60,979 nt of DNA. Source: a virus. Below, one piece after another: positions 44,574 through 52,304 of this stretch. The position numbers were made by a program, and so were the translations under genes. The notes under the pieces were generated by a model, which was given only the letters and a program-made list of their open reading frames with translations, was not told the DNA's origin and did no database searches. The number at the start of each line of letters is the position of its first letter. Position 1 is the stretch's first letter. Location of the stretch: positions 1 through 60,979 of IMG/VR virus record IMGVR_UViG_3300023174_000178, one strand, 5' to 3'.

Positions 44574-45274
44574 AGTTTCTATTAAATGTGGGTGCCGAGA
44601 AAGCTGGCACCTCTTGGCTATATCATTATTTTCGAAACCATCCAGAATTCTATGATATGGGAAAAGAACTGAATATCATTCAGAGAGATGATTTGGTTCC
44701 TATCCTAGAGGATGTAGACGAATATAGAAAAGACGTAGAGTCTTTCTTTCGAGCAGTTTCAAATGTAAATCAGGTAACAGGCGACTTCACACACTATGAA
44801 GGCTCGAGCGAGAACGTCTTTCGACTCATAAAGAACGGCTTACTGAAGCACGATATCGAAGTAGTGCCGGTCTATATTATGAGAGATCCTATCCAAAGAG
44901 CGTGGTCTGCTTGGAATTGTCTAGGAGGAGGTAAGATTTTAGCTAAATCTCCCGCTTCACAGTTTGTGATGACTAATTTTATGTCATGCAAATACAGAGA
45001 AACGATAGAAGCTTTAGATAGTGTTTTCCCAAATCCTTTGTATTTCTTCTATGAGGATTTTTTTACTCAAGACAATATCAATAAGATATGCGATGAGTTA
45101 CAGATTTCTCATCATCCGGCAAAATGCGAAACTAGAATCAACGCTTCTTCTTATAAGAAAATGTCAAGCATCTTCTTAAAAACTTTTGGCAAATCTCAGA
45201 AGAATAAAACAGCCGCTAAATATATTTTTGAAAGATTTGAAAATGTACCATGGAAACTCGAGGATTATTCGTAG
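44570..45274 (+). CDS. PAPS-dependent sulfotransferase
   Basis: A 234-aa enzyme with the classic 5'-phosphosulfate loop 'VGAEKAGTSWLYHYFRNHPE' (Lys11 likely catalytic). The 3'-phosphate site 'VYIMRDPIQRAWSAWN' contributes R105 and S113. The ending 'FFYEDFFTQ' is the usual conserved segment before the last helix. It resembles bacterial and heparan-type carbohydrate sulfotransferases. It would move sulfate from host PAPS to a hydroxyl, most likely on a sugar, in the cytoplasm. Location with two glycosyltransferases suggests sulfated glycans on a fibre protein; small molecules or lipids are alternatives. Confidence 0.87.
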   Translation: MKFLLNVGAEKAGTSWLYHYFRNHPEFYDMGKELNIIQRDDLVPILEDVDEYRKDVESFFRAVSNVNQVTGDFTHYEGSSENVFRLIKNGLLKHDIEVVPVYIMRDPIQRAWSAWNCLGGGKILAKSPASQFVMTNFMSCKYRETIEALDSVFPNPLYFFYEDFFTQDNINKICDELQISHHPAKCETRINASSYKKMSSIFLKTFGKSQKNKTAAKYIFERFENVPWKLEDYS

Positions 45275-45836
45275 ATCTACTCTTGACGAAGATCTTCGCC
45301 TAAGATTGCTTGAAGGTTTAAAAAGCCCAGTACACATGCACTACTTCCATCGTAACGAGGCTACAAACGCGACAGATGAAGCTGTACTCGAGTTTCTCGA
45401 CAGAGAACAGTTTAACTGCAATAAAACCCATATCGAATATTGGTATCAATCTCAAGAAGGTTCTGGAGATTTATGGCCTCATGTGGATTTTAATGAGAAA
45501 CTTCGAGATAGAATTAATGCTGGGGAAAAACTAAAACCAGAAGAACTGATGTCTCCAATTACCATCGCGTGTTATTTAGAGGTAACCGACCTTGAAGGTG
45601 GAGAATTCTGTATCTCTGAAAGAAGTTGGCTCGACTATAAAAAAGAACAAAGTCTTCCGGAAGGTTTAAAAGAAGAGTTGCTCAAATATACTCACGAGTC
45701 TTTTCAGCCTTTCGAAGGCGCAGTCTTATACTTCGAAGGCAGCAGATATTACCATTGGATCAACGAGGTCAAGCGAGGATCTCGTAAGAGCATACTGATC
45801 AATTTCTGGGACGATTGCAGCCTTAAGTCCACTTAG
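45243..45836 (+). CDS. Second 2OG-Fe(II) oxygenase
   Basis: A 197-aa oxygenase. ATG 45243 is preferred to an in-frame TTG at 45186 that lies deeper in the sulfotransferase gene. The overlap is still 32 bp. Iron ligands are H80-x-D82 in 'DLWPHVDFNEK' and H171 in 'SRYYHWINEV'. The 2-oxoglutarate Arg is R181 in 'RGSRKSILINFW'. 'CYLEVTDLEGGEFCI' is the typical strand before the distal His. It differs from the first oxygenase and from the third, so the three probably have different substrates. It ends 14 bp inside the convergent glycosyltransferase gene. Confidence 0.85.
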   Translation: MYHGNSRIIRRSTLDEDLRLRLLEGLKSPVHMHYFHRNEATNATDEAVLEFLDREQFNCNKTHIEYWYQSQEGSGDLWPHVDFNEKLRDRINAGEKLKPEELMSPITIACYLEVTDLEGGEFCISERSWLDYKKEQSLPEGLKEELLKYTHESFQPFEGAVLYFEGSRYYHWINEVKRGSRKSILINFWDDCSLKST

Positions 45837-46575
45837 TTCCATGTTTTGAGCTATATTTCGTTTCAGGATCGTATGCAGCAAAGTCTTCGTAGCGAGGATC
45901 TCCTGGTTCAGCTCTCTTGCCGATGCTGTATTCGCCGATATGATTGACGATGTTATAGCCTTCTTCAGTCTTTAGCTTGCATGTCTGCATACCAAGTTGC
46001 TGCAATGATTTTGCTACAACATACTCGCTTAAGTTCTTTTCGCCTACTGATTCGGCATGAGGAAGATCTACTATGGCACGCGGAAAAACACTTGCCAAAC
46101 TCCAAAAATATGCTTCAGAAAGCTCGCCACGGTATTTTCCGAGTGTAATGTCTGTTTCATAAGCCTGTGTTTCCTCTTCAAAGTCATACCATTTCTGTCG
46201 TGTCAAACATACTTGAGAAACGTTACGATAGTCATGAAGAATCTGAGTCATGTCGAGCATTCGAATAGGACAGTTGAACGTCACATCATCTTCAGATAGG
46301 TATACGTAATCATAATCTCGTTCTCTCAGTAGTTCGAAGGTTCGATTCCATACATATGGCAAACCCATATTCTGTTGATGTAGGAAGATCTCAGTAAATC
46401 CAAAATTCTTGGCCAACTCGAACATCGTGCCGTCATGCCGACCTTTTGGCATGTCATCGATAAAGATGCCTTCGACTTGACATCCACTCATGTCTAACAT
46501 ATCTCGCTGAGATTTCAGTGTTGGAATCAAATACTCAAGACGATTCGTCGACCATATGATCTTACAAACTTTCAT
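45823..46575 (-). CDS. GT-A glycosyltransferase (GT2-like)
   Basis: A 250-aa enzyme on the minus strand with the GT-A layout: an N-terminal strand 'VCKIIWSTNRLEYLIPTLKS', 'VEGIFIDDMPKGRHDGTMFE', 'LHQQNMGLPYVWNRTFELLR' and the metal-binding acidic cluster 'YVYLSEDDVTFNCPIRMLD' (EDD). The acceptor side has 'SEAYFWSLASVFPRAIV' and 'VGEKNLSEYVVAKSL'. Likely transfers a hexose from a nucleotide sugar; family resemblance is to GT2 in general. It is coupled by ATGA to the DUF6445-like oxygenase upstream and converges on the plus-strand cassette with overlapping ends. It is a candidate for extending the sugar started by the GT60-like enzyme. Confidence 0.82.
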   Translation of the reverse strand: MKVCKIIWSTNRLEYLIPTLKSQRDMLDMSGCQVEGIFIDDMPKGRHDGTMFELAKNFGFTEIFLHQQNMGLPYVWNRTFELLRERDYDYVYLSEDDVTFNCPIRMLDMTQILHDYRNVSQVCLTRQKWYDFEEETQAYETDITLGKYRGELSEAYFWSLASVFPRAIVDLPHAESVGEKNLSEYVVAKSLQQLGMQTCKLKTEEGYNIVNHIGEYSIGKRAEPGDPRYEDFAAYDPETKYSSKHGTKWT

Positions 46576-47123
46576 CGCGATGACTCCGTATCAAAGAAGA
46601 ATGTTTGAAAGAGTCGACCATCATATAGATCTTTGCCAAAGTAATCTAAACTGGCATGGAAGAGGTCGCCGCTATAGAGAACTAATCGATTGTATTTGTT
46701 ACCTACAATATCGATCCGATCCCACTTGGTATAATCATATGCCTCGTGCTCGTTTGTTGGAGCTCGATACTCACCTGTTTCTTTGTGTCGAAACAGACCA
46801 GTGCCTGCAGTATGCGGTGCATCAGGCGTGAGGTAGCATACACCAGCCCACATACTCGTATGATCGCAATGGATCCACGTTCTATCTGAAGCAGTAGCGT
46901 ATTGAAAAGCGCCAGTATATCCCGAATCTTCGTGCCAATTGGTAATCTTTCCAATTGGATTCATCCAATGTTGAATGCAATCCTTGACATCTTGAGTCAT
47001 GAAAGAAGGCGTTCGTTTTCCTGGATAGTTGCCTGTGACACTAAAGTCTTGAGTCAAAGCAAAGGCTCTGACTGCATCTGGATTGATATAAAAGTTATCG
47101 ATAATCATCAAGTCTAAATTCAT
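46572..47123 (-). CDS. DUF6445-like 2OG-Fe(II) oxygenase family protein
   Basis: A 183-aa protein with the ordered motifs I associate with DUF6445: 'MIIDNFYINPDAVRAFALTQ', 'RTWIHCDHTSMWAGVCYLTP', 'AGTGLFRHKETG', 'LVLYSGDLFHASLDYFG' and 'DGRLFQTFFFD'. Putative iron ligands are H85-x-D87 and H156; R170 would bind 2-oxoglutarate. Substrate unknown. Relatives occur in marine phages near glycosylation or fibre genes. It is the first gene of the minus-strand pair, under its own late-promoter box 31 bp upstream, so it should be expressed with the virion genes. Confidence 0.82.
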   Translation of the reverse strand: MNLDLMIIDNFYINPDAVRAFALTQDFSVTGNYPGKRTPSFMTQDVKDCIQHWMNPIGKITNWHEDSGYTGAFQYATASDRTWIHCDHTSMWAGVCYLTPDAPHTAGTGLFRHKETGEYRAPTNEHEAYDYTKWDRIDIVGNKYNRLVLYSGDLFHASLDYFGKDLYDGRLFQTFFFDTESSR

Positions 47124-47154
47124 AATATTTCAAGTCTCCATGCTGTACTAGTTG

Positions 47155-47162
47155 TATTTATA
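47155..47162 (-). promoter_or_regulatory. T4-type late promoter box (minus strand) for the GT/oxygenase pair
   Basis: Exact TATAAATA on the minus strand, with its downstream end 31 bp from the start of the DUF6445-like gene. It forms a divergent pair with the box at 47168-47175, in the longest gene-free gap of the window (47124-47208). Confidence 0.75.
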
Positions 47163-47167
47163 CGGCT

Positions 47168-47175
47168 TATAAATA
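47168..47175 (+). promoter_or_regulatory. T4-type late promoter box before gp13
   Basis: Exact TATAAATA 33 bp before the gp13 ATG, followed by AAAGAGGT as ribosome site. It heads the neck/terminase gene run. Confidence 0.8.
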
Positions 47176-47208
47176 GCCAGACACATAAATATAATAAAGA
47201 GGTATTCG

Positions 47209-47952
47209 ATGGCCACTCCTACTACAAAAGCAACATTTAAAGAGTATTGCCTTCGTAAGCTCGGCAAACCAGTAATCGAGATTAACGTTGATGATGATCA
47301 GGTAGATGATCGCATCGATGAAGCAATTCGCTACTGGTATGACTATCACTTCGATGGTTCAGAAAGAGTGTACTATAAGCATGCTATCACGTCAACTGAC
47401 GTAACAAACAAGTATATCACTCTTCCAGAGAATATCATTGGTGCTGTCAGCATCTTCTCGATGGGTGATCCTTCGATTCGCTCTGACGACCTCTTTAATA
47501 TTCGCTATCAGATCGCGCTGAACGACCTCTATACTCTGACTAACGTGTCTCTTGTTCCATACTACATGGTGATGGAACATCTTGCACTCATGACAGAACT
47601 TTTGGTTGGTAAACAGCCGATTCGTTATTCTCGTCACAAAGATCGTCTTTATGTTGATATGGATTGGAACACTGTTGCTATCGGAGAATTTTTGCTCGTC
47701 GAAGCTTATGAAGTCGTTGATCCAGAAACATGGACAGATGCTTATAACGATCGCTGGCTTCAAAACTATGCTACGACTCTGATCAAAGAACAGTGGGGTT
47801 CTAACCTTACAAAGTTTACTGGAATGTCTTTACCTGGTGGAGTGCAGTTTAACGGAGAGAAAATCTATGATGATGCTGTGGCCGAAAGAAGAAAACTCGA
47901 AGACGAGATGATTTCTTCTTATTCTCTGCCGGTTCTCGATATGATTGGATAA
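47209..47952 (+). CDS. 13: Neck protein gp13
   Basis: A 247-aa protein (T4 gp13 309 aa) that joins the filled head to the tail with gp14. Recognisable features are 'FKEYCLRKLGKPVIEINVDD', 'QVDDRIDEAIRYWYDYHFDG', 'YITLPENIIGAVSIF' and 'LLVEAYEVVDPETWTDAYND'. 'RWLQNYATTLIKEQWGSNLT' and 'GMSLPGGVQFNGEKIYDDAV' close the conserved region. This helical pattern with an acidic 'DDxxxDDRIDEA' is typical of head-tail adaptor proteins. It is followed after 3 bp by gp14, as in other T4-like phages. Confidence 0.93.
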   Translation: MATPTTKATFKEYCLRKLGKPVIEINVDDDQVDDRIDEAIRYWYDYHFDGSERVYYKHAITSTDVTNKYITLPENIIGAVSIFSMGDPSIRSDDLFNIRYQIALNDLYTLTNVSLVPYYMVMEHLALMTELLVGKQPIRYSRHKDRLYVDMDWNTVAIGEFLLVEAYEVVDPETWTDAYNDRWLQNYATTLIKEQWGSNLTKFTGMSLPGGVQFNGEKIYDDAVAERRKLEDEMISSYSLPVLDMIG

Positions 47953-47955
47953 TAC

Positions 47956-48684
47956 ATGTCGACCAACTTCTATTTTAACAACTTTACAAATAGCCAAGAG
48001 CAGATCTTAATTGAAGATCTGGTTCTCGAGTCTATTAAAATTTATGGTCACGATGTATTCTACTGTCCTCGTACACTCGTTGAAAAAGACGAAATCTACG
48101 AAGAAGATGCATTATCACAGTACAACAGTAATTATTTAATTGACATGTATATTCGTAGCTATGAGAGCTATGAAGGTGACGGGCAATTCTTATCAAAGTT
48201 TGGTCTTGAAATTCGAGATCAGGTCACGTTCACGGTATCCGTTCGTAACTTTATGAATGAGATCGGTTTAGTGGAAATGCTTGATCGTCCGCAAGAAGGT
48301 GATCTCATCTATCTGCCGATGGCAGATCGTCTGATGTACATCAAATACGTCAATAAAACTCCTGTCTTCTATCAGATGGGCGCTATTCAGATGTATGATC
48401 TCGTTTGCGAGATGTTTGAATATAGCAGCGAGCAGTTAAATACTGGCATTGAAGCCATTGATAGTATTGAGAAAAATAGCAGCCTCAGTCTCGACGAGTT
48501 TGGAATCTTGACGAATGACGGTTTACTTCTGGTTACTCAAGAAGGAAATCCAATCATACAAGGTAGCTATGATTTTGGCACACAAGCCGGAGATGCATTC
48601 GAAGATAATATGGAGTTCGAAACAGGTGGGGACAGCATCCTTGACTGGACGCAAATCGATCCGTTTAGTGAGGGACAAGTATAA
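47956..48684 (+). CDS. 14: Neck protein gp14
   Basis: A 242-aa protein (T4 gp14 256 aa). The N-terminus 'NFYFNNFTNSQEQILIEDLV' and 'LESIKIYGHDVFYCPRTLVE' are close to the family, as is 'DMYIRSYESYEGDGQFLSKF'. 'GLEIRDQVTFTVSVRNFMNE' also matches. The acidic C-terminus ending in 'GGDSILDWTQIDPFSEGQV' is typical. With gp13 it forms the collar that completes the head for tail joining. Its stop overlaps the gp15 start by one base (TAATG). Confidence 0.93.
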   Translation: MSTNFYFNNFTNSQEQILIEDLVLESIKIYGHDVFYCPRTLVEKDEIYEEDALSQYNSNYLIDMYIRSYESYEGDGQFLSKFGLEIRDQVTFTVSVRNFMNEIGLVEMLDRPQEGDLIYLPMADRLMYIKYVNKTPVFYQMGAIQMYDLVCEMFEYSSEQLNTGIEAIDSIEKNSSLSLDEFGILTNDGLLLVTQEGNPIIQGSYDFGTQAGDAFEDNMEFETGGDSILDWTQIDPFSEGQV

Positions 48685-49514
48685 TGTTTGGAAGAACATG
48701 GAATCATGACAGTCTAAGAAAATACATCATCGTATTCGGAACTGTCTTTAATGACATCTATATCAATCGCTTGAGCAATGCCGGAGAAGTACTTCAGACT
48801 CTCAAAGTTCCTTTGACATACGGTCCAAAAGACAAAGTGCTTTCAAGACTCGAGCAAAATCCGAAGATGGATAATCAAGTTGGTATCATTCTTCCTCGTA
48901 TTTCTTTCGAAATGACGACCATGGAGTATGATTCTACTCGTAAGTTGAATACTCTGAATAAGCTGACAAAGCAATCTACTAATGCAGGCACAGACGACGA
49001 AGTCAAATATCAGTATCAACCTGTTCCTTATGACATGCAGTTCGAGATGAACATCTTAGTCAACAATGCTGAAGATGGTACTCGCATCGTAGAGCAAATT
49101 GTTCCGTACTTTACACCTGACTTTACGGTGAGTGTCAATCTTGTTCCTGAAGTCGATGGCCCTCGAGATATTCCTATCATTCTAAATAGCATCTCTTCTC
49201 AAGATCAATATGAAGGTAGCTTCGAACAAAGAAGAGCACTGATCTGGACACTTAACTTTACGATGAAGGGTTACTTATACGGACCAACGAAGAAATCAAA
49301 ATTAATCAAACTCGCAGAAACAACGTTCAGACTTCCAGAAGATGTCGAGACAGGAAACACCGATAATACCGCCAATACGATAGTCGTGGCTTCGAGACCT
49401 GGACTTACTGCGAATGGACAACCTACTACCAATACTGCTTTAAGTATCTCATATGAAGATATTAAGAGCACAGATAACTATAGCATTATCAATACAATTA
49501 CTGAGAATATCTAA
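48684..49514 (+). CDS. 15: Tail sheath stabiliser/terminator gp15
   Basis: A 276-aa protein (T4 gp15 272 aa) that forms the hexamer at the top of the tail and binds the neck. The conserved start is 'MFGRTWNHDSLRKYIIVFGT' and 'VFNDIYINR', followed by 'VPLTYGPKDKVLSRLEQNP' and 'GIILPRISFEMTTMEYDSTR'. Later, 'YDMQFEMNILVNNAEDGTRI' and 'EQIVPYFTPDFTVSVNLVPE' are typical. The C-terminal ~50 residues are a loose Asn/Thr-rich tail. The gene order 13-14-15-16-17 matches marine T4-like phages. Confidence 0.93.
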   Translation: MFGRTWNHDSLRKYIIVFGTVFNDIYINRLSNAGEVLQTLKVPLTYGPKDKVLSRLEQNPKMDNQVGIILPRISFEMTTMEYDSTRKLNTLNKLTKQSTNAGTDDEVKYQYQPVPYDMQFEMNILVNNAEDGTRIVEQIVPYFTPDFTVSVNLVPEVDGPRDIPIILNSISSQDQYEGSFEQRRALIWTLNFTMKGYLYGPTKKSKLIKLAETTFRLPEDVETGNTDNTANTIVVASRPGLTANGQPTTNTALSISYEDIKSTDNYSIINTITENI

Positions 49515-49903
49515 TGAGCAATGAACTTGATAAATTTTTAAACATCGCCTCAGGCGATAACTTACCAGCTGTGATCGAAAAGAAGATGAGTACGCAAGTC
49601 TCAGCTGACTTTGAGTATGCTCGCGAGAACATGATGGAAGTTATCAATAAGGGACAAGAAGCACTCTTTGATTTGATGGATGTGGCCAAACAAAGCCAAC
49701 ACCCTCGAGCATATGAAGTCTTAGCCACCATGATGAGCACGATGGTAGGAGCGAGTAAAGACTTGCTTGATCTTCAGGCCAAAAAGAAGAAGATCATGGA
49801 AGACGATCCTTCGGCTTCTCCTCAGCAAGTCACAAACAATCTTTTCGTAGGTTCGACAGCAGAGTTACAGAAATATCTGAAGCAGCACAAAGATGGCGAG
49901 TGA
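49514..49903 (+). CDS. 16: Small terminase subunit gp16
   Basis: A 129-aa helical protein (T4 gp16 164 aa) immediately before the large terminase. The central coiled-coil hairpin 'YARENMMEVINKGQEALFDL' followed by 'MDVAKQSQHPRAYEVLATMM' is the gp16 signature that assembles the DNA-recognition ring. The C-terminal 'PQQVTNNLFVGSTAELQKYL' is the conserved end that may contact gp17. Its end overlaps gp17 by 11 bp, so the two packaging subunits are coupled. Confidence 0.92.
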   Translation: MSNELDKFLNIASGDNLPAVIEKKMSTQVSADFEYARENMMEVINKGQEALFDLMDVAKQSQHPRAYEVLATMMSTMVGASKDLLDLQAKKKKIMEDDPSASPQQVTNNLFVGSTAELQKYLKQHKDGE

Positions 49904-51566
49904 AAACTATCTCGGGAATCCGAGGCTCAAGAGAGCAGACACAAAGGTCGAGTATACTCCCGAGCAAGTCGCAGAGTACATTAAGTGCTCTGAGGATCCG
50001 ATCTACTTTATCTTAACTTACTGTAAGATTGTCAATATTGACAAGGGTTTGATCATGTTCCCGCTCTGGGAATTCCAGAAGGAAATGATCCTCGCTTTTG
50101 AAGACAATCGATTTGTAATCTGTAAGATGCCTCGTCAGGTCGGTAAGACGACTACGGTTGCCGCTTACTTACTTTGGAAGATCGTATTCAACGAAGAATA
50201 TTCGATCGCTATCTTGGCCAACAAAGACAGACAAGCCCGAGAAATTCTTGGTCGTATTCAGTTGATGTTCGAACATCTTCCGAAGTGGCTTCAGATGGGT
50301 GTTACCGAATGGAATAAAGGTAACATTAAGCTTGAGAATGGATCTGAAATCCTTGCTTCTGCTACTTCGTCTTCTGCGATTCGTGGTACTTCACAGAACA
50401 TGGTTTATCTCGACGAGTTTGCCTTCGTTCCTACCAATATTCAAGACGAGTTCTTCGCTTCGGTATATCCTACCATTTCATCTGGGCAAAGTTCGAAGGT
50501 TCTTGTGACTTCGACTCCAAACGGTATGAACATGTTCTATCGTATTTGGACAGAGTCTGAAGAAGGTAGAAATGCTTATGCTCGTGTCGACGTTCACTGG
50601 TCACAGATTCCTGGCCGTGACGAAGCATGGAAAGAACAGACGATCAGCAACACGTCTGAAGAACAATTCAGACAAGAATATGAGTGCGAGTTCCTTGGAT
50701 CTTCGAACACTCTGATCCATCCTACTAAACTTCGTAATATGGTCTATAAGCATCCGATTGCACAGGCAGACGGTGGGCTCAAGATCTATGAAGAGCCAGA
50801 ACCAGATACAATCTATGCTATCGTAGTTGATACATCTCGAGGAGCAGGAGCTGACTATTCTGCTTTTATTGTCGTGAATGTGTCTACGATGCCATATCGA
50901 CAGGTTGCAGCATATCGAAATAACCTGATATCGCCAATGATCTATCCAAACATCATCTATAATGCGGCCATCAAATATAACGACGCTCTTGTTCTTGTCG
51001 AAACAAACGACATCGGTCAGCAGGTAGCTGACATCTTACATTACGATCTTGAGTATGACGGAGTTCTCGTCACTGCAAATAACGGCAGAACAGGTCAAAG
51101 TCTGTCAGGTGGATTTGCTACGACGACTCACTACGGTGTCAAGACTACGAAGCAAGTCAAGAGAGTTGGCTGCGCCACACTCAAGACTCTTGTCGAGTCT
51201 GATAAGTTCTTGATCTATGATTATGACACTATCTATGAGTTGACACGTTTCTCACTCAAGAATAGTTTAAAAGGCAACCAGTCATACGAAGCAGAAGACG
51301 GTAACGATGACATGGCCATGTGTTGTGTTCTCTTTGCTTGGTTAACGACTCAACCGTATCTGAAAGAGATTACAAATATCGATATTCGTATGCAAATATA
51401 TGAACAAAACGAGAAGATGCTCGAGCAACAGATGCTTCCATTTGGACTCATGAGCACAGGAGACGATGAACATGACGAAGAAGTCAATGAACCACTCTTC
51501 GAAGGTGGATTAAAAGATGATTTCTGGGTTAGCAAGAAGATGGGATTCTTCGAAGGAAACTTTTGA
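49893..51566 (+). CDS. 17: Large terminase subunit gp17
   Basis: A 557-aa packaging motor (T4 gp17 610 aa). The N-terminal ATPase has Walker A 'KMPRQVGKTTT' (residues ~78-88), Walker B 'NMVYLDEFAFV' (~169-179; D174 and E175) and the coupling motif 'LVTSTPNGMN' (~204-213). The C-terminal RNase H-like nuclease has acidic residues D313 in 'AIVVDTSRGAGADYS', E370 in 'LVLVETNDIGQQ', and D472/D473 in 'EDGNDDMAMC'. It cuts and translocates concatemeric DNA into the prohead through gp20. No intein or split gene is seen. Confidence 0.97.
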   Translation: MASENYLGNPRLKRADTKVEYTPEQVAEYIKCSEDPIYFILTYCKIVNIDKGLIMFPLWEFQKEMILAFEDNRFVICKMPRQVGKTTTVAAYLLWKIVFNEEYSIAILANKDRQAREILGRIQLMFEHLPKWLQMGVTEWNKGNIKLENGSEILASATSSSAIRGTSQNMVYLDEFAFVPTNIQDEFFASVYPTISSGQSSKVLVTSTPNGMNMFYRIWTESEEGRNAYARVDVHWSQIPGRDEAWKEQTISNTSEEQFRQEYECEFLGSSNTLIHPTKLRNMVYKHPIAQADGGLKIYEEPEPDTIYAIVVDTSRGAGADYSAFIVVNVSTMPYRQVAAYRNNLISPMIYPNIIYNAAIKYNDALVLVETNDIGQQVADILHYDLEYDGVLVTANNGRTGQSLSGGFATTTHYGVKTTKQVKRVGCATLKTLVESDKFLIYDYDTIYELTRFSLKNSLKGNQSYEAEDGNDDMAMCCVLFAWLTTQPYLKEITNIDIRMQIYEQNEKMLEQQMLPFGLMSTGDDEHDEEVNEPLFEGGLKDDFWVSKKMGFFEGNF

Positions 51567-51567
51567 T

Positions 51568-52257
51568 ATGAAAGACGAGTATAAACTTGATTTTAGAAAA
51601 GTCTATAATGCCATGAAGAGAGCGTTCGTTCAGAACGAAAAGAGCTTAATCTTTATTTCTCAAGTCGTAAGATATGGTAGCGGGCCTTCATTGAAATATA
51701 CATATAAAAAAATGTTAGAATCTTCTTCCGGTGGAGAAATGGCTTATAAATCTGAAGAGATTTCAGATTATATTTCATCTTTATCAGATAGGCCGTTGGA
51801 TTCTGTTGGCAGAGAATGCTACGCTGTGTTTAAAGAAAATCAGACCAAAGTAGTAAAAGTGAGCAGAAGAAAATCTAACGATGAATGGATCGAAGCAAAG
51901 CATCCATACAGCTGGATGGCAAGAAGGTATCGAGATACGCACGATATATGGCACATTCTTACTGATTATCCAACGACTGTAAACGGAGAAATGTGCCTTA
52001 CCATGTTTTCTTTCGCGCAAACTCGTTCTCTTGGGTGGTTGACAATCAGCTTAAGCATATTCTTTGCGCACAAATTAGACCTTAGAAAATTCAAGATGGT
52101 ATACGAAGCATACAAAAACGGTAAAAAAGCCAAGTTCCTCTTGGCAGAAGATTATGATAAACTACTATCTGAAAACTTACAAGATGCTAGGGAAAGATTA
52201 AATATCAGAAGTCCGCGCTTCTTTATAGATAAATCCCCTAATTTAATGAAGTTATAA
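51568..52257 (+). CDS. Coq4-like protein (ubiquinone biosynthesis family)
   Basis: A 229-aa protein starting 1 bp after the terminase stop. It carries the Coq4 family metal motif HDxxHx11E exactly, in 'RYRDTHDIWHILTDYP' followed by 'TTVNGEMCL'. A 'SFAQTRSLGW' helix follows, as in Coq4. Coq4 proteins bind a metal and act in coenzyme Q ring modification, recently linked to C1 decarboxylation/hydroxylation. The length is close to the family (~220-270 aa). It would be an auxiliary metabolic gene, or a Coq4 fold reused for something else. Its place in the terminase-sheath run is unusual. A start at TTG/ATG upstream would overlap gp17, so ATG 51568 is chosen. Its stop overlaps a late promoter. Confidence 0.78.
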   Translation: MKDEYKLDFRKVYNAMKRAFVQNEKSLIFISQVVRYGSGPSLKYTYKKMLESSSGGEMAYKSEEISDYISSLSDRPLDSVGRECYAVFKENQTKVVKVSRRKSNDEWIEAKHPYSWMARRYRDTHDIWHILTDYPTTVNGEMCLTMFSFAQTRSLGWLTISLSIFFAHKLDLRKFKMVYEAYKNGKKAKFLLAEDYDKLLSENLQDARERLNIRSPRFFIDKSPNLMKL

Positions 52258-52260
52258 ATA
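52253..52260 (+). promoter_or_regulatory. T4-type late promoter box before gp18
   Basis: Exact TATAAATA overlapping the end of the Coq4-like gene, 44 bp before gp18. AAAGGGAG provides the ribosome site. Strong late expression of sheath is expected. Confidence 0.8.
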
Positions 52261-52304
52261 AAGCAAATGCAACTTATATGACTAACCTTTAAAGGGAGAT
52301 AACA

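Noticed and set aside
45186-45242. TTG start at 45186 for the second 2OG oxygenase
   Set aside because: A rare start deep in the sulfotransferase gene; ATG 45243 gives a sensible N-terminus.
47124-47208. tRNA or small RNA in the longest intergenic gap
   Set aside because: No cloverleaf or T-loop pattern; the gap is explained by two promoters and leaders.
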